DNA from: Tanypteryx hageni
Taxonomy: Eukaryota > Arthropoda > Insecta > Odonata > Petaluridae
DNA length: 64,000 bases
Reading direction: 5' to 3'
Assembly: GCA_028673005.1 (NCBI GenBank)
Contig: CM054113.1
Location: 68,739,850-68,803,849, forward strand
This document shows, one piece after another, positions 36,840 through 49,334 of the stretch (positions within the stretch are counted from its first letter, which is position 1; every line of letters starts with the position of its first letter). Made by a program: the position numbers and the translations under genes. The notes below the pieces were generated by a model. The model searched no databases. It saw nothing but the letters and a program-made list of their open reading frames with translations, and was not told the DNA's origin.

Positions 36840-37480
36840 AACCAGTACGAGGGAGAAAAAGGAACATTTTGTTCCCAAACACAGTTAAGCTGTCAGGAGA
36901 GCTACAACCACCGACCGATTCTCCCTCCCAAAAAAATCTCAAATAAAACGAAAGGCCGACTGTCTTCCAAGAAATCTCCCCATCATTTCCAACCCGGAGA
37001 AAAATCTCTCCTCCCGCCCACCACGCCATTTTGCCACCTCCATTGCAGCTTCCTCGTCCCGTTTCCTCTTCCCTACACACTTTTCACGCCGCTTGCGTTC
37101 ATCAAAAACCATCTCTTACTTCTCTCACGCAAAACCATCTCTTACTTCTCTCACGCTCATAACAACCGCCCGCCCACACTCACACGCACTCACGCACAGA
37201 CACTCGCACTCAACGCACACCGCTGCTCAGGCTGTGTAAACATACGAAAGACCCGCGCGGCCAACTGGAATCCCTCCTCCTCCACACCTCGGGCGAAATA
37301 AAACACACACAACCGGAACCCTCTATAGTTGCTATAGCTGGGGCTGGCCAAGAACCCTTTGAGCACGGCACCCGAGCAGACCTCCCAAAAAACCAATCCT
37401 TATAGCCCCGTCGACGCATCAGACATCTAGAGACCAAAAAATCACGGTCTGGGCGCAGAAAAAATATCGAGAGAAGTGGG
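36840..37480. repeat. Pyrimidine and CA-rich segment with a 26-bp duplication
   Basis: A unit built on CCATCTCTTACTTCTCTCAC is present twice in tandem at about 37108-37156. A CA/CTCACG-rich stretch follows at 37166-37220. No gene supported. Confidence 0.6.
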
Positions 37481-40400
37481 TGTCGTTTTTCCTTCTCGGC
37501 TTGTTCGTTCAGAGGGCTTCAGGCGTCTTCTCGTTTCACACCCAGGTCCGTCTTGAGAGGCTTTTTGAGAGCGGTTACCCCATCTTCTTCCTCGTCCTCG
37601 GAAGGTTCGAAAAAATAAAAAAGGAAACTTTCTTTTTCTCAAAAGGACAGGTTAAGAACTTTTTTGAAAAATAATGTTTGTTTAGTAGGCGAGGTGTCCG
37701 AATGGTTTCCAAGGGAGATGCTCTTTTGAATGAACGCGGTACGAATGGAGAAAGATATGGGATGATAATGGCAGATGACGAGCGAATTGGTTTGGTGAGG
37801 AATAACATTTTTATGCCTCCGCCTGAGGGAAATGTTTTTGAGAATGGATTTCTCTCCCTCGAATGGAAATTGACTTGATTTTTCTTAACCGACGGAAAAT
37901 ATATGAATGATTTATGCTTCGCCCTCGAGAACGTGACATCGTTTACCGGGGTTGTGCGACCGTGGTCGATTTCGTAGTTTCCGCATCTGTTACGCGCTCT
38001 CTCGTGCGGCAGGAAGTCGCGTTCATGTGTGGATCCGAATGTGCACAAAAACCTACATTCTCCCGCAAGCTTGATCATGCGATTGCACCATCGTTTAGGC
38101 GGAGCATATATGAATAAATATTAAACATATGAAGATGAAACCAGAAAAAAATTCTTTTGGATAAGAATAAAAGACTTTCATTTAATACACGATCTATATG
38201 CATATTTATCGTACGCGAAAAGGTGTTATTGCTATTCCTGAATCCATTCTGACGTTTTTAAAAAGCGATTTTAAACTAAATATACCGCGTTTATTCAAAT
38301 ATCACTCGCTCCCCGACACTGCGCGATAAGCTTTTTTTTAGATAGACGGATGCAATGGAATAAAAAATACTGTTCGCTGAACTGATGTAATTATAAAAAA
38401 AGCACACAACACTCTGCAACTGAATACAGTCTAAAATCTCTTATCCGGGTACAGATGGCAGCTTTTCAAAATAGAAACCCTCCTTTAAGACTCGTACCTC
38501 GTTTGTAGGTATTTTCAGAAAAAATAAGTTCGTGGGATTCGAGTAAATACTGTACATTTAACTGGAAACTTTTCAGATTACGGACAATATATTCACTTCC
38601 ACATAACTGTCCCCTTGAAGTGAAGGTTACATCGTGAAATATGAATTTCCTTAACGAAAATTGGAAACCCAAAAAATCCCACTAAAAGTCATTTATATTC
38701 AAAGGACACGAGCGAAAACTGGAATCCATCGTCCCCGCTGGTTTTCCCGAGGAGAAAGAACTCTTAAGAAACTCAAGAACGAACAAAAGTACAGACGCAA
38801 ACAAGGTAACGATAATTGAAAAAAAACCTTACCGTTCATTCCAACTAATGAATGGGAACTTCTTTTTTTCTTTGTAAGCAAAATCTCTTAAAAACTTTCG
38901 CGAACCGAAATAATTCAATCCCGAAAAACAAACACGGAAACCGTTTTCCGGATTTCAACCACCTTCTACGGTGGAAATCCGGCAACAAAGCTGGCATTTC
39001 GGAATGGTCCCGAATAAATCCGCCGGAATCGACTTCCCCGGAAGAATGAGTTTCTTCTATAGTTGGCGTTTCGAGGGATGGGGAAGGAAGGAGATGAGGA
39101 GGGGTAAGATAAGGGAGGTTATCTCAGGTTAAAAGGGAATACGTCCCCACCCCCATTCCCTTCTCCTCCACCCCTTCCAAGGGCAATCTGGACTCATGAA
39201 CACAAAGAGAGGGAGGGAATCCAAAACAGATCCCTTCCACGCGATACAGTCTCCGCGGAGAGATATTTTCACAAATAATACCGAGAACAGAAGGAATAAG
39301 AGCTCAACCTGAAAGGGCATCAGAAAGTCAAGAGAAGAGAGAGAGGCAAGTATTTCGCAGTCATTATGAAAACTTCTTCTTCCTCAAAGAGGGGGCAATA
39401 AACAACGGACAAGACCTCGACACCTACGGGAGAAAGAGCAACGTCCTCGTCGATAATTGGATTACTGGCCTTACATTGAGACCCTGTTAATTGGCGAGGT
39501 CGCCACGGAACACTAAGCCATTCGAGTTACTAACGTTGGGAGCGAACCATTATGCCCACGCGAATCGGCCGTGTAAATGTCGAATGAGTTGTTCATGCAC
39601 ATTACTCCATCAAAAACGAAGACGCCTATATTGCAATTACTGTAAAAATTCCGCGCACCAATACGTGAGAACTCCCCCTTCGGTACCCACGTGAAAACGC
39701 GGTAGCAGTAACTGTTACACAAAATCGACAAAAATATACACCATGAGATTACAATGAAAACACGCTGCCGAATCTAAGACCGGAAAGTTTCAAATTGGAA
39801 AAAAAGGAAAACGACAAGATCAGCAAGGCGATAAATTTAATTACTCAATTGAAAGGATAATATGGGTCACAATAGCGACACGTTTTGGCGTATGCTCATG
39901 GGACATTAGTTACACATCTCAATCTCTTTAAACAATGAACGCCGCAGGAAAGGGAAAGTCGAGTATTTAACGAATTGCCATCGTTCTCGATACGACGAAT
40001 CGAGGGTGAATTGTCAACGGGACCGGAAGAACGTATCCCAGAGTAATATGTTATATAGCAATGATACAAATACTCGATTTATAATTGCGATAACCGACGC
40101 GAATTCCCTGCCAAAATTACGATCCTATATATAACAGATAAAATATACCAGTTGCAGAAAACATCATCACTCGATAAAAATTGATATAAGATTTATAAAA
40201 ATTAAAACATTCATATGAAATTTACGTTCTTCTTCCCATCGGTTAAAATTTATGGAACAAGTTTAGTTTTAACCAACCCCGATTCTTGAATAAAACTCAC
40301 ACTGACCGAGTGAATTAATCCTGCGTCGGTTCACAAAATCGACTGAAAGATCGATTTAAAGTCGACAACAACACAATAAAAGAGATCAGCGTCGGCTTGA

Positions 40401-40600
40401 AAAATGGACGCCATACAATAATCACCTCGGTCCGACGTTATAACGAAATTATCTTTCGTCGATTTGACAATACTGTAGCCAATTGTTCGACATCACCGCC
40501 AGTAAAATTCATTTTATCAATCATATTAAAAATTAACATTAAAAATTTGTTACTCGTTAATTATGCGTTCGCCACGACAGTGCGCGCGCATACTTCCACT
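37481..40600. other. Spacer with one strong hairpin, nothing else recognised
   Basis: A hairpin at 38948-38982 pairs CCGGATTT with AAATCCGG and CCACC with GGTGG around a short loop, with a three-base bulge on one side. The 167-codon frame at 37575-38078 on - has no domain and mostly covers homopolymer-rich sequence. Confidence 0.5.
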
Positions 40601-41648
40601 TGAGTGTTAATTATTTTTTGAGAAATTTGAACGTTAAGGAACATTGTGCTCGGCCCCACCGGGTTGGGTAAGCTAGTTGAAGTGTTTTTGGTTCCTTCAC
40701 ACGTTACATGTGTTCCTCCCCTCGGGTTGGGTTGGGTAGCGTTCCGTGGCGGGCGTATAATTAACAAGTACCAAAATATTAAACCAGTGCTGAATTCGCA
40801 GTCTTACACGAAGGACGCTTCCACTGCTAAAACGACAATAAGTTAAACATGAAACCACGGCAACGGTGGCTGCTTCGCGATGTTGAGCAATCCACCCATA
40901 TCGACTGCTTATCTTGGCTATCCTTTTAATAGCACATATGTTGCCGAGAGAAACTTTTTCACCAACAGGTAGATGAAGTACAAGAGTGAGAGAGATGGAT
41001 GGGAGGGAAAAGTCCCGCGTTATCTAAACCCTCCCAGAATTTTGCGGAGGGCATTTCCTCACATTTCCCGGAAAACGAGACCTCCCACATGAAGTCACAA
41101 AGGGGTAGGGCACGGCATTGTTGTGAATCACAAAGGAAACTGTTAAACCGAGGCGAGCGACTGAATCCATCTGTCGGACTGCGACAAAAACACATACGCG
41201 TAGCAACGATAATAGAACCAGCTGAAAAACTAACAATCTAATGTAGCGCTAGAAGCGGCGACACGGCTTACCATCCCGAATGTTTATCTCCCTTTTTAAT
41301 ACCATTCATAAATAATTCGAAAAACTACGTAATTAATGTATTTAAACGACAATGACATTTAAGTCCGGAAAAGGAAAAATCTTTCGTCCACAGCAGTTTT
41401 GTAATAGTTACAACCAGCGCCGGCGGTGATACTTTCAACATATTACAACCTCAATTTATCGACCATGTGCGAGTTCAAACGCGTGCGTATTGACACGCCA
41501 CAAACATGGGAATGGTATTGTGGCAAATTGCTCGTTAAACGGGAAAACACCACGCGTATACGAGCAATAAAGCTACTCGTAAAATAATTCCGGTTCTGCC
41601 GCTGAATGATGATGGAATGTCCCGAAGAAAAAAAATTGCGGAGGCATT
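40601..41648. other. Spacer, nothing recognised
   Basis: A GC-richer patch at 40640-40760 contains GGGTTGGGTTGGGTAG. The rest is mixed sequence without supported genes. Confidence 0.45.
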
Positions 41649-41656
41649 ACCATCGT

Positions 41657-41953
41657 CAGGGCCAGCCCGAGCTACGGGCGAACCGGGCGGCTGCCCGGGG
41701 CGCCAAAGTTTTGGGGGCGCTATCCCGATCACTTACCTATGCATTACTTGCAAGTGAATAAATATTGGATATCAATTTATATCGACGAACAGGCTAGAAT
41801 CTTGATGGCATTCCTTTTAATTTTTCATTGTCAATAAATTTTACAGAGCGATGAATAAATTAACATGTCCTTTGTAAATCTCTCAACATTAACGGAGGGG
41901 GGCGCTGGAGTGCTATCTCGCCCGGGGCGCCAAAATTCCTCGGGCCGCCCCTG
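41657..41953. mobile_element. Non-autonomous hAT element with perfect 8-bp TSD
   Basis: The left terminus CAGGGCCAGCCCGAG and the right terminus, read inward, CAGGGGCGGCCCGAG, are inverted repeats. The octamer ACCATCGT is present at 41649-41656 and again at 41954-41961, a perfect target duplication. Subterminal GGGCGCC-rich arms flank an AT-rich core of about 200 bp. No coding capacity. A second copy of the same family lies inverted at 61756-62023. Confidence 0.93.
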
Positions 41954-41961
41954 ACCATCGT

Positions 41962-42950
41962 CCATTGCGTTGGATAAAACTTCTCTCAATCCCCACGCCT
42001 GCTGGCAATCATAAAACCCGAAGCATAAATAGACACTGATTTCATCTTTTAAACCCACGCCAAGAGGTGAATTGAAGCACGTCACTTTCTTCTCCATTTT
42101 TCTCGAACGAGCGATGGATAGTCAATACGAAATCGTGCTCTTTCGCCCGCGCGATGCAGATTACACGGAAATGTAAATATAAAAAAGAAAGCTTTTCTAG
42201 AGGACGTGAGAATGCAGTCCAAACCGGCGTGACCACGTTGCGTGTGAGCAATTGCATCCGCTGGGTGACACACTCCTCTTCCTCCATTACAACGAAATCT
42301 CATGGTACTCTTTTTTTCATGCGACTCGACGTAAAACTCACAAACACGCCGAATTACGCAAAAACACTCGTTTTTTTTAAGTCTTCTTCACGCTGCAAAA
42401 AGGAAAAAAGACAGGACGTCGGGAGTACGAGCATGACAAAAAAACATCGCCGATTTCCGTCACTAAAATTTCCAAAAAAAATGCTCGTACGTTGCGACGA
42501 AAATATCGACAAACTTTTATGGAAGCGAAAATGGGCGAAAAAAACAAAAGGAGATGCCGAAACCTTCCATCCTTCACGTAAGGGTACACCTTTTTTCCTT
42601 TCACTTGAGAAGGTGAGACGGCAAGAGAGAGGAAAATGAAATGCGGATGAGGTGGTCCCCTCCTTGGGGCCTTCCTAGAGAGAGAGAGGATTCTTCTCCT
42701 CTTGGCCCTCTCTCCTTGTTTCTACCTGCCTCGGGGGGAAAGTCCCGCTTCCACCCACGCGCGCACACAAACACACAAGGCGAAACCCCTTCGGGCCCCT
42801 CTCTTTTTTCTCCGAAAGAGACCTAAAGGAGGCTTTTCTTTTTCTCCGGAGAGTGGAAGAGGAAGGATGGCTTGAAGGATTGAGAGTGAGGAGGCTAAAA
42901 AGGCGGCTGCAACCATCCAGCCCCCCTTTTATTTTCCAGTAATCCACACG
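41962..42950. other. Spacer, nothing recognised
   Basis: Several overlapping frames are open on both strands (for example 42154-42639 on +, 161 codons), without any recognisable domain. A pyrimidine-rich patch lies at 42690-42810. Confidence 0.45.
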
Positions 42951-42996
42951 AGACCCACATCCTCACGACGCACGTCACGACGGGAACGTGCGAACG

Positions 42997-43025
42997 TGAC
43001 GTCCAGCTGCCGTTGCCATAGCGAC
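42997..43025. promoter_or_regulatory. CRE-like and X-box-like sites
   Basis: TGACGTC at 42997-43003 is one base short of a full cAMP-response element. GTTGCCATAGCGAC at 43012-43025 resembles the RFX X-box. They sit in a CpG-containing patch 500 bases downstream (in - strand orientation) of the candidate first exon at 43525-43567, so they could belong to its first intron or to another promoter. Motif evidence only. Confidence 0.35.
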
Positions 43026-43524
43026 GCCTCGTGCACTCTCTCCACCGCCATCAAAAATAGGAAAACGAGGCGAAAAAAATATCCACAAAAGACCGCCAGA
43101 ATAATCCTAGGCGTAGATCCGTGAAAAAAAATGAACGAGGTATCCAAAGCGCGGCAACAACAAGACCGCTTAAAAATATACACTTCGATCGGGTGTTGAC
43201 AAAACACACTGAAGGGAGGAAAAGATAATCCAAATAATGCTCGACGTAACGTGTCTCCTCGTGTTTCCGAACGATAAATCCTCGATCGCCGCTTCGAACA
43301 CACACACATAACAACACTCGATGCCTCCGTGTCGTACGTAACCTTGGAGATTAGGGTATACAACAAAACACCATCACATCCGGTAGAGGACAAGAGCCGT
43401 GTGCGCTCTCGTGAAAACTCTAGCTGGGGACATGGAGAGGATCGCAATCCCTTTGGAAGGGCGGGTGATAGAATGACAAGATGATTCATAAAGGCGACGT
43501 AGAAAATTTAACAAAAATACTTAC

Positions 43525-43567
43525 ACTTAATGAGGACCACACCGTCCCCTTCTTCGGCAGCCGCCAT
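43525..43567 (-). CDS. Candidate first coding exon (MAAAEEGDGVVLIK)
   Basis: On the - strand an ATG at 43567 in a strong context (GGCGGCCATGGCG) opens a frame encoding MAAAEEGDGVVLIK plus one base. It ends at a near-ideal donor, AAGT followed by GTAAGTATTT (GT at 43524-43523). The upstream sequence to about 43620 is GC- and CpG-rich, as expected for a promoter and 5' leader, and beyond it lies a purine tract. A second ATG at 43581 is out of frame with this one. The gene would run toward lower coordinates; no second exon was identified and the product is unknown. Confidence 0.45.
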
Positions 43568-43689
43568 GGCCGCCGTAACATGGCCGTCAGAACCAACCGC
43601 GCGCAGCGCAAGGAGAGACCTCTCTGAGCGGGAGAGGGCAGGAGGCGCGCCGTTCGCCTCTTTGCCAGGAGAAGCAGCGCGCGAGAGGG

Positions 43690-43870
43690 GAAGGGAGGCA
43701 AAGGGAGAGAGGGGAAGGGAGGCAGAGGGAGAATGGGGAAGGGTGGCGGAGGGAGAGAAGGGGGAGGAGTAGAGGGAGAGGAGCTGAGACGGATAGGAGA
43801 ACGGGGAGAAAAGAGGCAGAGAAGGGTGCGGAGGAACGGCGGAAGAGGAGAGAGAGATGGTGGCTGGCAG
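43690..43870. repeat. Polypurine tract
   Basis: GGGAAGGGAGGCAGAGGGAGA-type words on the + strand. This would be a pyrimidine-rich stretch upstream of the candidate exon at 43525-43567. The Ser/Leu/Pro-rich frames on - over it are composition artefacts. Confidence 0.75.
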
Positions 43871-44454
43871 TGTGTGCGAGAGAGAAAGAGAGGATGGACT
43901 CACCCTCCCTCGTCGGCAGAGGTGGAGTTAGGACAAAGGCTCTGGGAGGGGATGGACAGAAAGGGATTTTTGTTGTTGAGGTGATGTACGGTTCCCGAAA
44001 CCGACTCCTTGTTCGCAAGTTCCACGGCTTTGTGGAGAAAAAGGAGACGGGACTTCCCACCGAGAGAAACAAGCAAGTCCGGGAATGAGAGAAAAAGTGT
44101 CCGATTTCCATCGAGAAACTGACCAGGTCGAAAGGCGGTTTTTACATCTCCTAATTAACGCTATGGAGAAAATTGCGGGACAAGCTTCCCGTTTCGCTTA
44201 GTCACCGAATTCAATTTATGTCCCGAAGAGCTCTTACTAGCAGGATATTTATGCATTGAGACACGAATTGTTACGTTACAAGGGCATGTTGAATCGGTGA
44301 AACGGACGTTTCTGATGGACAGTCTTGATCCCAACCTCACAAAATCTGACAGGTTAATCATATAATATACACTGCGCTCTTGACTTCTGTGAATACCAAA
44401 ACGTCACAAGAAGTAACTCTTCGCTCAACCAATCGCCATTAGCTAACGGAGGTT

Positions 44455-44560
44455 GGTCGAATTCATCACAAAAGCGAGTCAAGAATATGGACGAAGATCA
44501 CAATCAGCAGAATTCGAACTCGCGGCCTCAGAAGTAAAAAGAAGGTACTCGAGCGATCCC
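44455..44560 (-). mobile_element. tRNA-derived SINE-like fragment
   Basis: On - the sequence TGAGGCCGCGAGTTCGAATTC (44532-44512) has the variable-loop and T-arm (B box) layout of tRNA-derived SINE heads. GATCGCTCGAGTACC upstream is a degraded A-box region. Body and tail boundaries cannot be fixed. Confidence 0.45.
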
Positions 44561-44716
44561 TCTAAAAATATGGGGAGAAAGTTCGCCGAGTCATGTTGTG
44601 AGAATAGCTCGGGTATTTTGAAGAAAAAAAGCCCTGCGGATGCAACGCAATTCAACGGAAAGTTTCCAGTTTATTATAAAGAAGAGTTCCTGAGAGAATT
44701 ATCAAATTGGCCACGT

Positions 44717-44853
44717 GGGTGAACACAAATTGACAAACCTCTCCAGTAGCCATACAAAGATTGGGGAAACCAGTTACACATTACGGACACAAATTTTAAA
44801 ATACCACAATTACGGCGGCTTCTTTGCAGCCGAAATGCCCATTTGGTTCACCC
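44717..44853. repeat. 137-bp segment with short terminal inverted repeats
   Basis: It begins GGGTGAACACAAATT and ends in the inverted partner (GGGTGAACCAAATG read inward). This might be a tiny MITE. No target duplication was confirmed. Confidence 0.4.
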
Positions 44854-45156
44854 TGACATATTTTTATGGCCATGGAGGAGACATGGTTTGTCAACCAGAT
44901 AGAAGAGTTAGCCACCAAAATCGCCCGCGATCGTCGACCGCGTTATATCGTTCTTTCCCTTCGTTAAGGATCCAAGACGGGCCAGTTCTACACCCATCCA
45001 TCAGCCGCCGCAGAGCGAGCGCAAGCACACCTGTTGCGCTCCCTCAGGCGCGCATGTGTGTAAGCCCAAAGGAAGAAGAGGGAGGGCGACCGCGAGAAGA
45101 GAACCGCGGGAACCACGGCAGATTCCCTCCTTAATTCATCGTTCGTCCCTAATGCA

Positions 45157-45218
45157 TATAAAAAGAGGCGCCTTCGCACCGCTCATCAGCCGTATTTAAA
45201 AAAAATAACTTCTGGTCG
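45157..45218 (+). promoter_or_regulatory. TATA box with initiator at the right spacing
   Basis: TATAAAAAG at 45157-45165 is followed by TCATCAG at 45183-45189, placing a possible start at A45185, 28 bases after the first T of the TATA box. GGTCG at 45214-45218 (+30) resembles a downstream promoter element, shifted by two bases. Upstream to about 44980 the DNA is CpG-rich. A downstream ATG at 45782 opens MREEYVLQK ending at AAAAG followed by GTAAGG (donor GT at 45809-45810), a possible exon, but several ATGs precede it. Confidence 0.4.
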
Positions 45219-45818
45219 CCTGGCCCCACGTCGCGATTGTTATGATGAAAGCATATATCGGTCGGTCGTTCGACCCATATTTTTTCCCATTCTTATTCAC
45301 CAAGACGACGGAGATAAAAATAAAAGAAGCCTATTACGTTACGGGAGAAAGAGGCACCACCCGCATTCGTCCTCTCTCTCCCCCTCTCTCGAAACCCATT
45401 TTTAAAAACTCGTTTTTCGTCTGGTATAGTCTCCGAGAAGTGGAAAGGCTGGTTCGTTGCCTGGATTGCATCCGTGGAAGACAGCGGATATGAGACGGTC
45501 TGTTTTGAAGGCCCAAGGGTATTGGGTAGCGAGAGAAAAAAAGGTGAAGGATCGTTGTGGGATGACCGAACCTGTGTTCCACACACACGCAACCACGCAC
45601 AAACGCACGCACATCCTTTTCCCCGAGGCCACTACGCGCGCATCTATTTTTTTCCTGGATCGGAGCATCAAGAGAAACTAAGACCACGTGGGGGAAGAAA
45701 AAAGATGGAGGATGTACGGAGCCGAGAGAGAAAATAAAAACAAAAAACGAACGCATTGCGGACGAGTGAGGGCGTTTTCAAGATGCGGGAGGAATATGTA
45801 TTACAAAAGGTAAGGACT

Positions 45819-46987
45819 GAGCCGAAATGAGCTAAAGGGGGATGAATTTTTTGGGGGCGAATAACGAGTGTGTGGATGATTGACAAGAAAACGAAATTGT
45901 GTTTAGAGAAAAATAATAACGTAAACCTATAAGTTATCGACGGAATGCTGTTAAAAAAGTCGTTTACGGGCGAATGACTTCCTCTGCGAGTTTCATGCTC
46001 TTAGATAACATAACCACGGAGCGCTTCGAATCGCAGACAGCGATGATTTATGGAAAGGAACGGACATAAAACCTTATTGGAAGTTGGGAGCAAATGGCCA
46101 TTTTATGAAGAATACTGACACGTATTCCCATTTTGTTGCTACGACTAGATTGTTTTAAGAATTTTTAAGGGTCGGAAGTCACGGGAAATTCGTGAATGAC
46201 AGGAACGGCGACAGATCTTGAGTGAACGAATGAAAGCCGACAAAAATAATTAGGAAGAATCATGTACAGTATATATACAACGAAGGACATTATTTAACAT
46301 CTGTACCTAATTCCACAGAAAAATTATTAAACCACCAGTTTCTATGAGTTATGGCCGTCATCAGATGACCAAACAATGTTTCTGCAGAAATAGGTACAAA
46401 TATTTAAATATATACTTTCATGCGTGCGTTTCATTTACTGCGCGTGGTATTTCCTATAATGGAGTACCACAAAGCCTTGGCCCCTTCGATGAACTTTAAA
46501 AGTAATTAGTTTTGTACCATTAAAAGATATAATTCTACCAAAGAGACGTTTACACTAAGAAACAACACCGTCCTTATCAAAAGTTTACTTGGAAAAGTCA
46601 GTTAAAGACTTGCGTGAAATAAATTACGTAGATAATTCATACAACCATGAAACATCCTAATCGACCGATATCTTCACATTAATCCGCCAAGTAACAATTT
46701 CATATCATAGTCGAAAATTTGACAAAGACGTCTATTGCGCTTCCTTAAAAAAATAACGGCTCACAAAGTACTCCCCTATTACCCAATAAAAATAACGGTT
46801 GAACGAGTTCTGGTTCTATGCGGTGCTGGAGAAAATGAATTGGGTTATTGATGCCCTAGATCACCAGCAAACTCGTTTTCTCGTATACATACATCGGAAC
46901 ATTATATTTATGAGGGGAAAATTTATTTTCCTGACACTTCCCCCATCATGGGATTCATTCTTAATAGCCTTGGCCATTGACACTGAA
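45819..46987. other. AT-rich spacer
   Basis: Apart from the motif at 46331-46370, nothing was recognised. The frame at 46799-47080 runs through a homopolymeric G run and is not supported. Confidence 0.45.
46331..46370 (-). other. Hammerhead-like core, degenerate
   Basis: On -, CTGATGA is followed by CGGCCATAACTCATA and then GAAAC. These are the two conserved blocks of a hammerhead ribozyme in the right order. The central stem is not well paired here. Such cores occur in Penelope-like elements, so this may be a decayed fragment of one. Confidence 0.3.
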
Positions 46988-47015
46988 GGGGGGGGGGGGG
47001 GAGGGAGGGGGGGTA
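46988..47015. repeat. Poly-G run
   Basis: Twelve or more consecutive G residues followed by GAGGGAGGGGGGG. Likely to be error-prone in sequencing, and able to form G-quadruplex. Confidence 0.85.
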
Positions 47016-47099
47016 GCGAACTCGTTTTAATCGTCGAGGCATTATCGGAAAACCCGAAGGATCATAAAATTCGAACGTAAATTTCGACAGGAACGATAA

Positions 47100-49329
47100 A
47101 TAAACTACGAGTGAGAACCGATAGCACTAGAATATTTTTTCAGATGACACTCGAAAATTATAATTTTCTTAACGGCGAAAAATGATTTACTAATAACTAC
47201 GAGAGGAACAGCGTGGAAAGAGGCGACCTCCGATTCAACGGAGAGTTTAACAGAATAACGAATGCGTTGCAATGATCTCTACGCCTTGATTCCGTTTCGT
47301 GTCAATGGCAAGCATTTTCCACGGACACCTTGCAGGATTTAGCTTTTTACGCCGCTACGCTCGGTGACACGAACGAATAGATCGCATCCTCGCACACAAA
47401 TAAAAACATACTTTCACAAGAGAACACACATTAACTGGCATTATTTGTCGTGGAGAGAGCAAAAAAACATCAGTTCCTAAATATTTTGATTTTCCGTCTT
47501 TAACGCTGATGCTTCGTGCCTTTTATTGAATGTTTCATTACAGCAAACGCGATCAAATGGATTAACAGTTATAACAAGTATTTTATAGGTCTATCGCCTT
47601 GATCAGACATAAAACAAAAACTACTTCGCTCGAAAGAAAATACGTCTTCTCCGTCTCTTAAAAAACCAAACAAACCAATTTCCGAATCAATGAGTCAGAA
47701 TTTCACGGTCCATGAACGAAGCCCAGATCTTTTACGTAACGAACATAACACTCCGATCTGCCCTTGGACCTTGACTCTCGACACTTCGCCAGAACTGCAA
47801 TAATCCCCTCCAATTGATAACGGAATGGAGTAAAGGCGAAGGCAATATGGTAATGCACGCGTTACCCCGGGGGATGAGCGGGGAGCAACAGGGAGCAATG
47901 CCGAACATTTGGCCAGCCGCCCATGGGGAATAGCTAATGAGCCCCAGCCTCCTTCTCCACTGCCCCTGATGCAGGGGGCGGGGTCGGGATATAGGAACAG
48001 GAAATAGAGAAAGAGAGGGGAGAGTGATGGCGGTGGTCATGTGAAACAGAGGCAAGAGGAGGAGAGGAGCCAGAACTCAAGATGGGAGGCTGGTCAATGC
48101 ACTGTTGCCATGCCTACCTATCCGACTCCCTTGTTTCTGAACGAGACCTTTAGGGAGCCTTGAGCGCACACCCACGTCGCGACATAAAAACTCGGTTATA
48201 TAACGACGTTTTAACAATGATGGAGCGTGTTTAGGAGATAATTTCGTTTCGACTAAATAAGAGGGATCCATTAGCGCTCTCCGTCATTCCTTATCCCATT
48301 CGTTTGATGCACGGTGCCATCTCCCTTCGGGGCCCTCCCTCGGTGACTCAACGGTGCTTTTATCGCCCGCGAATTCGGATTGTTCGATAAGACTTATTAC
48401 GTTCGTCCTAATTTAGACAGCGAAAAAACAAATAAATGGTACGAAACTTATCGTTTACGCTGAGTGGATACAAACACGTTATCAACGCACTTGAAATTTC
48501 TGCCGATGTAGCGCCGATACAATTTTTAATTCAGGTCTCTAAATCGATGATGAATTTACTATTTTTCAAGTGGGATGAACAGAAAATGGAACTGAATACA
48601 GCTCAGTGATACTGTGGAAAATAGTGGCCATTAAGGGTCTTCAATTAATTATATTTAATAAGGCTTAAAAACAAATCTCCGCTTATTTAAAAACGAAAAA
48701 TACATTAGAAGAAAATCGAAAAGGTACATATATAAAGTTCGTATAATTGAAAAATAAGGAAACACACTATAAAAACATCTGATTATATTGGACCGATATC
48801 CCCAGTATTTTAGAACCAAAAGAAAATGCTAATGAAACTAGAACGCACCGGAAACGAAACGATAATATGAGAGGCGATTATGAAGAGGGTGAAATGTAGG
48901 ACTGTGGGGCGGAAGCTCGCTTCGAAATGTCGGTCTTTCGCACAAAAATTAAGGGAAATCCGTTAATAGAGCCAACTAAAAAATGTTTAGATAGAAATTC
49001 GACCAAATTACAGAACTCCTTCAATTACGGAAATTACTAAAAAAACGAAAATGAGAAAGAAACGTCAGAGACGTGATGGGGTCAAACTTTCACAGGAGCC
49101 TCGAGAAAAGCTTAATTAACCCCTTAACCGCTAATTCTTCGAGATAAACAATTTCGTCAGGCTGAATGAAGTTCAATTCCCATTTGCTCGCGTTACTTCG
49201 AGAACAACTACACGAGATTTTTCATTGCAATTTCGGTACAAATGGTAACGGAGTTATTTTTTCGCAGTAACCTGCTCTTCGAAATCGATGTCATTAATTT
49301 CCGTCACTTTAACATATGATAACACAGTC
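47100..49329. other. Mixed spacer, nothing recognised
   Basis: A GC-richer patch at 47855-48000 stands out. Otherwise the stretch is AT-rich with short unsupported frames. Confidence 0.5.
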
Positions 49330-49334
49330 CACAA

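Noticed and set aside
37575..38078. 167-codon - strand frame
   Set aside because: Lys/Phe/Arg-rich with no motif or splice signals; likely chance in AT-rich DNA.
42929..43489. 186-codon - strand frame
   Set aside because: No domain, poor start context and homopolymer-rich sequence; it would lie inside the first intron of the candidate gene.
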